Shown here piece by piece: positions 41,261 to 47,007 of a stretch of 47,007 bases of DNA. The notes beneath the pieces are model-generated. The model was not told the origin of the DNA and made no database searches. It saw nothing but the letters and a program-made list of their open reading frames with translations. The DNA comes from an uncultured Bacilli bacterium (GTDB lineage: Bacteria; Bacillota_I; Bacilli_A; RF39; UBA660), in assembly GCA_934130215.1 (NCBI GenBank), contig CAKOXR010000003.1, forward strand, positions 1 through 47,007, read 5' to 3'. Made by a program: the position numbers and the translations under genes. Every line of letters starts with the position of its first letter. The stretch's first letter is position 1.

Positions 41261-42343
41261 ATGTATGAAAATGCAATTGCCGTATTAAAAATACTTAAAG
41301 ATAATAATTATGATGCTTATATAGTTGGGGGTTTTCCAAGAGATTTATATTTAAACAGAAAAAGTACAGATGTAGATATATGTACTAATGCAAGACCAAA
41401 AGATTTAACAGAAATTTTTGATGATACCAAAATTACTAATATAGATTATGGATGCGTTATTATAAAATATAAAAATACTATATTTTCAATAACAACATTT
41501 AGAAGTGATAATAAATATATAGATTCAAGAAAACCAGAAAGTATTAATTATGTAGATGAATTACTTGAAGATTTAAAAAGAAGAGATTTTATTATAAATA
41601 CAATGTGTATTGATGAAAATAAAAATATTATAGATATATTAAATGCTAAAGAAGATTTAAAAAAAAGAATAATAAGAACTGTTGGTAATAGCGATAAAAA
41701 AATAGAGGAAGATGCTTTAAGAATTTTAAGAGCTGTTAGATTTGCAACCGTTTTAAATTTTAAATTATCACAAGATTTAAAAAAATCAATTATAAAATAT
41801 AAAAGCAACTTAAAAAAGTTATCATATTTTAGAAAAAAAGAAGAACTAGATCGTATATTTTCTAGTCCAAATAATAAATATGGAATTAATTTATTAAAAA
41901 AATTAAAATTAGACCAAGAACTAGATATTAATTTAAATATAACAATAACTCAATCATCACTTGGAATATGGGCTCAAATAAATAATATGAATTATCCTTT
42001 TACTAAACAAGAAAAAGAAACAATTTTAAAAATAAATGAAACTTTAAATAATAATATTTTAGATCCTAAAATAATATATAAAAAAGGTTTATATATTATA
42101 TCATTAGTAGCGGAAATAAAAAATATTTCAAAAAAAGAAATAATTGAAATTTATAATAAAATGCAAATACATGATAAAACAGAAATTGCACTAGAACCAC
42201 TAGAAATATGTGATTATTTAAACATTGAACCAGGATATATTTTAAAAAAAATAATTGAGGAAATAGAAAATCAAATACTTGAAGATAATATTAAAAATGA
42301 TGAAGAAAGTATAAAAAAATATTTAAATAAATATAAAAAATGA
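41261..42343 (+). CDS. cca: CCA-adding tRNA nucleotidyltransferase
   Basis: 360-residue class II nucleotidyltransferase that adds or repairs the tRNA CCA end. The head has IVGGFPRDLYL and the metal-binding DVDIC, followed by TFRSD and LEDLKRRDFIINTM.ID (the neck and NTP-template region), then DALRILRAVRFATVLNF and a helical tail. The size and the lack of an HD domain fit a Firmicutes CCA enzyme. AAAGGAATGAT precedes the ATG. dnaD follows after a short gap. Confidence 0.93.
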   Translation: MYENAIAVLKILKDNNYDAYIVGGFPRDLYLNRKSTDVDICTNARPKDLTEIFDDTKITNIDYGCVIIKYKNTIFSITTFRSDNKYIDSRKPESINYVDELLEDLKRRDFIINTMCIDENKNIIDILNAKEDLKKRIIRTVGNSDKKIEEDALRILRAVRFATVLNFKLSQDLKKSIIKYKSNLKKLSYFRKKEELDRIFSSPNNKYGINLLKKLKLDQELDINLNITITQSSLGIWAQINNMNYPFTKQEKETILKINETLNNNILDPKIIYKKGLYIISLVAEIKNISKKEIIEIYNKMQIHDKTEIALEPLEICDYLNIEPGYILKKIIEEIENQILEDNIKNDEESIKKYLNKYKK

Positions 42344-42366
42344 TATAATATATTGGAAGGTGACTT

Positions 42367-42996
42367 ATGCTAGATAAAATGATAAATATTTTAAAAGAAA
42401 AACCGATTATAATTTCAAGTAAAGTATTTTATAATTATAAAAATTTAAATATGAATGAACAAGATTTGATAATATTAATTTATTTAATAAACTCAACTGA
42501 TTCAACATTTAATCCTCAAAATATATCTAAATCATTAAATATTGAATTAAAAACAGTAATGGAATCAATTGATAATTTAATATCAAATAATTTAATTGCA
42601 ATTGAAAATATAACCGATAATGGAGTTAAAGATATTATAAATTTAAATAAACTATATGAAAAACTAGCTCTTTTAATAAATGATGAAAAAAAAGATAATA
42701 AAAATATATATGAAATATTTGAAAAAGAATTAGGTCGTACAATATCTCCATCAGAACTAGCAGTAATATCAGATTTTACTGAAAATTATAATGAAGAAAT
42801 AATTATATTAGCACTTAAAGAAGCAATATTTAATGGTGTAAGACATTTAAGATATATTGATTCAATATTAAAAAACTGGAATCAACAAGGTTTAAAAACT
42901 AAAGAAGATGTTTTAAATTATCAAAAGAAATATAAACAACAAAATGAAAGAAAGCCTGAAATAATAGACTACGATTGGTTAAATGAAAGCAACTGA
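42367..42996 (+). CDS. dnaD: DNA replication protein DnaD
   Basis: 209-residue primosome protein that helps load the replicative helicase at oriC and restart sites. An N-terminal winged helix (about 1-100, with LNMNEQDLIILIYLIN and ISKSLNIELKTVMESIDNL) is followed by the DnaD C-terminal domain (IYEIFEKELGRTISPSELAVISDF... IILALKEAIFNGVRHLRYIDSILKNW) and the YxxxIxxxW-type end. Slightly shorter than B. subtilis DnaD. GGAAGGTGA lies before the ATG. It overlaps nth by 14 bases, the Bacillus dnaD-nth order. Confidence 0.94.
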   Translation: MLDKMINILKEKPIIISSKVFYNYKNLNMNEQDLIILIYLINSTDSTFNPQNISKSLNIELKTVMESIDNLISNNLIAIENITDNGVKDIINLNKLYEKLALLINDEKKDNKNIYEIFEKELGRTISPSELAVISDFTENYNEEIIILALKEAIFNGVRHLRYIDSILKNWNQQGLKTKEDVLNYQKKYKQQNERKPEIIDYDWLNESN

Positions 42997-43579
42997 AATA
43001 GTTAAATATTTAGATCAAATTATACCAAATCCAAAATGTGAATTAAATTATAATAAGGATTATGAATTAGTAATTGCAACAATGTTAAGTGCTCAAACAA
43101 AAGATAAAAAAGTAAATGAAGTAACAAATATATTATTTAATAAATATAAAACATTAAACGATTTAAAAAATGCAAATATTGATGATTTAAAAGAAATAAT
43201 TAAACCATTAGGATCTTATAATAAAAAAGCATCCAATATAATAGATATTGCAAATAAAATATCTAAATTAGGTTATGTTCCAAATGATAGAGCTTTTCTT
43301 CAAAACTTAAACGGTGTAGGAAGAAAAACAACAAATGTAGTATTATCAGAACTATTTCATGAAAACTTAATAGCAGTTGATACTCATGTAGAAAGAGTAA
43401 GTAAAAGACTAAATATAGCACTTCCATCTGATACAGTATTAGAAACCGAAAAAAAATTAACAAAATTTTTTAAAAATTATGATTTATCAAAAATCCATAA
43501 ACAACTAGTATTATTTGGTCGTTACCATTGTACAGCCAAAAATCCAAAATGTAATGAATGTAAATTAAAAAATAGATAA
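42983..43579 (+). CDS. nth: Endonuclease III, fourth cluster cysteine missing
   Basis: 198-residue DNA glycosylase/AP lyase of base excision repair for oxidised pyrimidines. Helix-hairpin-helix LQNLNGVGRKTTNVVLSE with the catalytic Lys (K in GRKT), and VDTHVERVSKRL with the catalytic Asp, are intact. The [4Fe-4S] motif is normally C-x6-C-x2-C-x5-C; here the chain reads C TAKNPK C NE C KLKNR and the TAA stop stands exactly where the fourth Cys codon should be. Either the cluster has three ligands or the gene has lost its last residues recently. Starts inside dnaD (overlap 14 bases). Confidence 0.93.
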   Translation: MKATEIVKYLDQIIPNPKCELNYNKDYELVIATMLSAQTKDKKVNEVTNILFNKYKTLNDLKNANIDDLKEIIKPLGSYNKKASNIIDIANKISKLGYVPNDRAFLQNLNGVGRKTTNVVLSELFHENLIAVDTHVERVSKRLNIALPSDTVLETEKKLTKFFKNYDLSKIHKQLVLFGRYHCTAKNPKCNECKLKNR

Positions 43580-43607
43580 TTTATATTCTTTTTTCATATT
43601 ATTTAAT

Positions 43608-44222
43608 ATGAAGAAAAAAATTCATTTAAAAAAAAGAAAAAAATTTAATATTTTATGGATTATTATATTAATAATATTATTTTTATTAATCTCAAATAAA
43701 GTAAAAAAAAGTAGTCAAAATTATGCAAACCATGAAATAAAAAAAATAGTATCAACTATAATAAATAATACAATAAAAGAAAATACAATAAAAGAAAATA
43801 TATTTAAAATAGAAAAAGAATCAGAAAAAATAACTTCTATAAATATAGATACAAATAAAACCAATTTAGTATTATCAAATATAAATGAAAATATCCAAAA
43901 TAAATTAGATAGTATAGAAGATACTATCGTTTTTAAAATGCCATTACTAGCACCTTTAAATAATATATTTTTAAGTACAAAAGGTCCTAAAATACCAATT
44001 AAATTTATAATGCAAGGTACTGTATTAAGTAATATAAGAACAGAACTTGAAAATTATGGAATTAATAATGCATTAATAAAAATATATATTGATACTAAAA
44101 TAGAAACCAAAGTTATTTTACCAATTAATTCTGAAAGTATAGAAATAAATCAAACCAATATACTTGCAATAAAATTAGTACAAGGAAATATTCCTAATTA
44201 TTATTTTAAAACAAATTCATAA
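43608..44222 (+). CDS. YunB-like sporulation protein
   Basis: 204 residues: basic start, one membrane helix (about 14-31), then an extracytoplasmic domain. The core IPIKFIMQGTVLSNIRTELENYGINNALIKIYI and the end ILAIKLVQGNIPNYYF match the YunB pattern (loop with f...GINq..h.Iyl, final VxGxVPxxY). YunB is a sigma-E dependent protein that affects spore formation in B. subtilis. No Shine-Dalgarno is visible; the ATG lies in a hairpin (TTTTTCATATTA / TAATATGAAGAAAA, 43590-43617) that could hide the start. Confidence 0.75.
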   Translation: MKKKIHLKKRKKFNILWIIILIILFLLISNKVKKSSQNYANHEIKKIVSTIINNTIKENTIKENIFKIEKESEKITSINIDTNKTNLVLSNINENIQNKLDSIEDTIVFKMPLLAPLNNIFLSTKGPKIPIKFIMQGTVLSNIRTELENYGINNALIKIYIDTKIETKVILPINSESIEINQTNILAIKLVQGNIPNYYFKTNS

Positions 44223-44229
44223 AATAAAT

Positions 44230-44257
44230 TTGACATAATATAAATATATGTTAAAAT
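44230..44257 (+). promoter_or_regulatory. Promoter of the 161-aa unknown gene
   Basis: TTGACA (44230-44235), 16 bases, TAAAAT (44252-44257). Confidence 0.75.
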
Positions 44258-44279
44258 TAATTCAGTAGGGAGGATTAAA

Positions 44280-44765
44280 ATGAAACAAAAAGATAGAAAA
44301 ATTCAACAATTATACAAAAGATATTTACATGCAAAAAAGAGATTAGAACAAGGAAATGAAAGTAGAGATTATCATGCTATAATAGAAGACCTAAAATGGC
44401 AAATCGATGAATTATTAGGAAACAATATAACAGATGGTATTGTATCATTAAAAGAAATGGTAAATCCTGATGATAAAATTATTTATGATGTTTTATTACT
44501 TGAACAAATGAAGAAAATTGGTATTATAACATATAATAATGGAAAATTAAATTATAAATTTGAAGAACATGCTATTAAAAAAGGTCATGATTTAAGAGCT
44601 TTAAAATTAGTAGTTGAAGAATTAAAAGCTAAAGGAATTGAAAAACTATATTTATCAGCACTTAGAGAAGATAAAATGAGAAATAATACTTTATCAAGTA
44701 TAGGAGCAAAAAAAGATTTAACATCTATTACACCATACAATGAATATACACTTAAATTAAAATAG
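44280..44765 (+). CDS. Unknown soluble protein
   Basis: 161 residues, not recognised. The first half is helical and charged (QLYKRYLHAKKRLEQGNESRDYHAIIEDLKWQIDELLG), the second half alternates strands and helices and contains YLSALREDKMRNNTLSSIGAKKD. No membrane segment. GGGAGG lies before the ATG, and a consensus-like promoter precedes it, so it should be well expressed. It may be co-transcribed with the small secreted protein that follows 29 bases after its stop. Confidence 0.7.
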   Translation: MKQKDRKIQQLYKRYLHAKKRLEQGNESRDYHAIIEDLKWQIDELLGNNITDGIVSLKEMVNPDDKIIYDVLLLEQMKKIGIITYNNGKLNYKFEEHAIKKGHDLRALKLVVEELKAKGIEKLYLSALREDKMRNNTLSSIGAKKDLTSITPYNEYTLKLK

Positions 44766-44794
44766 GTTATAAACTTTTATATAGGAGGAAAAAA

Positions 44795-44968
44795 ATGAAA
44801 AAAATATTAATTATTTTAGTTATTTTTATATTATGTATTATAAAAGTAAATGCACAAAATATAGAAATATCAAGTTTAAAATATGAAACATATGATGTTC
44901 AAGGAAATAAAAGTGAAGGAACTTTAAACTTTGAAACAACTTATATATATGATGTTACTGAACTATAA
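44795..44968 (+). CDS. Small secreted protein (57 aa)
   Basis: 57 residues. MKKILIILVIFILCIIKVNA is a clear signal peptide with a probable signal peptidase I site after VNA; the mature part is about 37 residues, polar and beta-rich (QNIEISSLKYETYDVQG... NFETTYIYDVTEL). TATAGGAGG is right before the ATG. A Cys in the signal region (LC) is not in a lipobox with the usual G/A spacing. Function unknown. Could also be the truncated start of a longer secreted protein, but no continuation is seen in other frames. Confidence 0.65.
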   Translation: MKKILIILVIFILCIIKVNAQNIEISSLKYETYDVQGNKSEGTLNFETTYIYDVTEL

Positions 44969-44975
44969 AATATCA

Positions 44976-45004
44976 TTGTAATTTAAAAATATTTTAATTA
45001 TAAT
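44976..45004 (+). promoter_or_regulatory. Promoter of queA-miaA
   Basis: TTGTAA (44976-44981), 17 bases, TATAAT (44999-45004). Confidence 0.6.
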
Positions 45005-45029
45005 ATATGAGTAGATAAAAGGAGAAAAA

Positions 45030-46052
45030 ATGAAAACAGAAGATTTTGATTATAATTTGCCAGAAAATTTAATTGCACAAGTTCCTTTAAAAGAAAGAAC
45101 TGAATCTAAATTAATGGTTTTGGATAGATCAACAGGTAATATTGAACATAAAAAATTTTATGAAATTATTGATTATTTAAATAAAGGTGATGTTTTAGTA
45201 ATTAATGATACAAAAGTAATGCCAGCTAGATTAATGGGAATCAAAGAAGAAACAAATGCTCATATAGAAATATTAATGTTAAAAAATATCAAAAATGATA
45301 TATGGGAATGTTTAGTAAAACCAGCTAAAAGAGTTAAAGTTGGAACAATTATAAATTTTGGTGGAATTTTAAAAGGAAAATGTATAAATACTTTTGATGA
45401 AGGAATAAGACATATAGAATTTAGTTATGATGGTATATTTTATGAAATACTCGATAAACTAGGTGAAATGCCACTTCCACCATATATTCATGAAAAATTA
45501 AAAGATAAAGATAGATATCAAACAGTATATGCAAAAGAAGTAGGAAGTTCAGCTGCACCAACAGCAGGATTACATTTTACAAAAGAACTAATGGAAAAAA
45601 TAAAACAAAAAGGAATAATTATAACAAATATAACATTACATGTAGGACTAGGTACATTTAGACCAGTTAATGTAGAGGATGTTACTAAACATGAAATGCA
45701 TAGTGAATTTTACCAAATGACAAAAGAAACTGCTAATATATTAAATAAAGCAAAACAAGAAAAAAGAAGAATAATAAGTGTTGGAACAACTAGTACAAGA
45801 ACACTTGAAACAGTTATGGATTTATATGGTGAATTTAAAGAATGTAGTGGTTGGACTAAAATATTCATCTATCCTGGATTTAAATTTAAAGCAATAGATG
45901 GTTTAATAACTAATTTCCATTTACCAAAATCAACTCTTGTTATGTTAGTAAGTGCATTTGCATCTAAAGATATAATATTAAATGCTTATAATATAGCAGT
46001 AAAAGAAAAATACCGTTTCTTTTCCTTTGGTGATGCAATGTTTATAAGGTGA
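45030..46052 (+). CDS. queA: tRNA preQ1(34) S-adenosylmethionine ribosyltransferase-isomerase
   Basis: 340-residue enzyme that turns preQ1 at tRNA position 34 into epoxyqueuosine with SAM as ribosyl donor. Signatures: FDYNLPENLIAQVPLKERTESKLMVLDR, VLVINDTKVMPARLMG, EILMLKN, LGEMPLPPYIHEK, the YQTVYAKEVGSSAAPTAGLHFT block and the FLPKSTLVMLVSAFAS-type end (NFHLPKSTLVMLVSAFA). AGGAGAAA precedes the ATG. miaA follows directly, so two tRNA modification genes share a transcript. Confidence 0.97.
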   Translation: MKTEDFDYNLPENLIAQVPLKERTESKLMVLDRSTGNIEHKKFYEIIDYLNKGDVLVINDTKVMPARLMGIKEETNAHIEILMLKNIKNDIWECLVKPAKRVKVGTIINFGGILKGKCINTFDEGIRHIEFSYDGIFYEILDKLGEMPLPPYIHEKLKDKDRYQTVYAKEVGSSAAPTAGLHFTKELMEKIKQKGIIITNITLHVGLGTFRPVNVEDVTKHEMHSEFYQMTKETANILNKAKQEKRRIISVGTTSTRTLETVMDLYGEFKECSGWTKIFIYPGFKFKAIDGLITNFHLPKSTLVMLVSAFASKDIILNAYNIAVKEKYRFFSFGDAMFIR

Positions 46053-46054
46053 AT

Positions 46055-46936
46055 ATGGTAATAGTAATAACAGGTCCAACAGCAACTGGAAAAACTAAAT
46101 TAAGTATTGAACTAGCAAAAAAATTAAACGGTGAAATAATTAATTGTGATAGTACCCAAATATTTAAAACATTAGATATAGCAACTGCCAAGGTAACAAA
46201 TAAAGAAATGGATGGTATTATCCATCACTTAATAGATATTAAGGATATAACTGATAATTATACGGTATATGATTATCAAAAAGATGCAAGAAAAAAAATA
46301 AATGAAATATTAAAAAAAAATAAAACTCCTATTTTAGTAGGAGGAACAGGTTTATATATTAAAGCAGTACTATATGATTATAAATTTGAAGAAGAAAAAA
46401 TAATTAGTAACTTTGATAATATAAGTACAGAAGAATTATATAAAAAATTAGTTATTAAAGATCCTAATAATTTAATTCATCCAAATAATAGAAAAAGAAT
46501 CATAAGAGCTTTAAATTATATTAATTCAAATAATAAGTCTTTTAGTTCAAAAGAAAAAACAAATAAATTATTATATGATACAATCTTTATTGGTTTAACT
46601 ACTAATAGATCATATCTTTATGAAAAAATTAATAATAGAGTAGATATAATGGTTAAAAACGGTTTAATTGAAGAAGCATACAAAATATATAAATCAAATA
46701 TAAGAACAAAAGCAATTATGACTCCAATAGGGTATAAAGAATTATTTCCATATTTTGATAAAGAATCATCATTAGAAGATTGTTTAAATAAAATAAAACA
46801 AAAATCAAGAAATTATGCTAAAAGACAATATACATGGTTTAATAATCAAATGGATATAAAATGGTTTAATGTAAATTATGATGATTTTAATAAAACAATA
46901 GAAGAAGTATATAAATATATTATAAAAAACAAATAA
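46055..46936 (+). CDS. miaA: tRNA dimethylallyltransferase MiaA
   Basis: Adds a dimethylallyl group to A37 of tRNAs reading UNN codons; the donor DMAPP comes from the IspH pathway. P-loop GPTATGKTKLS near residue 7, NCDSTQIFKTLDIATAK, HHLIDIKD, GGTGLYIKAVLYDY, and NPNNRKRIIRAL-type NRKRIIRALNYI; ends with RNYAKRQYTWFNNQMDIKWF. About 293 residues. ATG 46055 is preferred, with AAGGTGA close before it; the GTG at 46049 (GTGA overlap with the queA stop) is an alternative start that would add two residues. Confidence 0.95.
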   Translation: MVIVITGPTATGKTKLSIELAKKLNGEIINCDSTQIFKTLDIATAKVTNKEMDGIIHHLIDIKDITDNYTVYDYQKDARKKINEILKKNKTPILVGGTGLYIKAVLYDYKFEEEKIISNFDNISTEELYKKLVIKDPNNLIHPNNRKRIIRALNYINSNNKSFSSKEKTNKLLYDTIFIGLTTNRSYLYEKINNRVDIMVKNGLIEEAYKIYKSNIRTKAIMTPIGYKELFPYFDKESSLEDCLNKIKQKSRNYAKRQYTWFNNQMDIKWFNVNYDDFNKTIEEVYKYIIKNK

Positions 46937-46937
46937 A

Positions 46938-46977
46938 AGGGGCTGTAATGAAATAGAATAATTTCATTCAGTTCTTT
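46938..46977 (+). terminator. Terminator of queA-miaA
   Basis: GGCTGTAATGAAAT pairs with ATTTCATTCAGTTC-type arm (core AATGAAAT / ATTTCATT) and is followed by eight T. The remaining bases to the window end show nothing identifiable. Confidence 0.85.
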
Positions 46978-47007
46978 TTTTTGATCTTTAAATAAAAATA
47001 GCACTAG

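Noticed and set aside
1..47007. Mycoplasma genetic code (TGA as Trp)
   Set aside because: Trp positions in conserved motifs use TGG, and TGA ends several genes at the expected places (smpB, the P-type ATPase gene, gpsB, pgsA, queA).

Overview
This window is a very AT-rich (roughly one quarter G+C by eye), gene-dense chromosome segment of a low-GC Bacillota. Trp is written TGG and TGA is a real stop, so the standard bacterial code applies, not the mycoplasma code. The gene content (complete peptidoglycan enzymes, tmRNA, B-type-like RNase P RNA, a T-box, YqzL, GpsB, YmfM/RodZ and the sporulation genes spoIVA, spoVIF-like and yunB-like) points to an uncultured lineage of Bacilli/Erysipelotrichia-like bacteria that has kept the genes for endospores. 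The exact taxon cannot be fixed from the sequence alone. Almost everything is on the plus strand; only murF, a femX-like gene and an IS30-type transposase are on the minus strand.

Layout. 1-0.8 kb: 3' part of smpB followed by ssrA (tmRNA), the ribosome-rescue pair. 0.87-1.43 kb: a leaderless M23 lysin with a ChW-like tail. 1.5-4.6 kb: convergent murE and murF. 4.7-6.9 kb: metG and a DUF308 membrane protein. 6.95-8.4 kb: infC-rpmI-rplT behind a canonical promoter and an attenuator-like leader, with infC starting at AUC. 8.5-12.5 kb: HAD-like protein, mraY, engB, an unknown gene and der. 12.6 kb: spoVIF-like gene. 12.8-16.5 kb: T-box leader and pheST. 16.5-17.4 kb: ispH. 17.4-20 kb: a large BspA/DUF285-repeat surface protein preceded by ten ACAT repeats. 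20-23.5 kb: small membrane proteins, a GNAT acetyltransferase, a GT2-GtrA glycosyltransferase and a nucleotidyltransferase. 23.6-27.4 kb: LysM/M23 endopeptidase and a CtpE-like P-type ATPase. 27.4-29.1 kb: era-yqzL-recO. 29.3-31.8 kb: trhP1-trhP2-greA. 31.9-34.2 kb: tig, a small ORF and an E2/CAT-like protein. 34.25-35.9 kb: gpsB, rnpB, rodZ-like, pgsA. 36-38.8 kb: femX-like (minus) and spoIVA. 38.9-40.3 kb: IS30-type element. 40.4-40.83 kb: an apparently independent, highly structured noncoding transcript. 40.9-47 kb: HU, cca, dnaD, nth, yunB-like, two unknown genes, queA, miaA.

Most genes serve translation (tmRNA rescue, aminoacylation, tRNA modification, ribosome assembly GTPases), cell wall synthesis (MurE, MurF, MraY, FemX, two M23 enzymes, GpsB, RodZ) and sporulation. 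Several neighbourhoods match my recollection of Bacillus gene orders (smpB-ssrA, infC-rpmI-rplT, era-yqzL-recO region, trhP1-trhP2-greA, gpsB-rnpB, ymfM-pgsA, spoIVA next to HU, dnaD-nth), which strengthens the assignments. Terminator hairpins are very compact and often contain the stop codon. The most unusual items are the structured RNA between the IS element and the HU gene, the ACAT microsatellite in front of the BspA-like gene, the nested inverted repeats at the left IS end, an L20 with a Rho_N-like tail, an endonuclease III that stops exactly at its fourth cluster cysteine, and several overlapping small genes.
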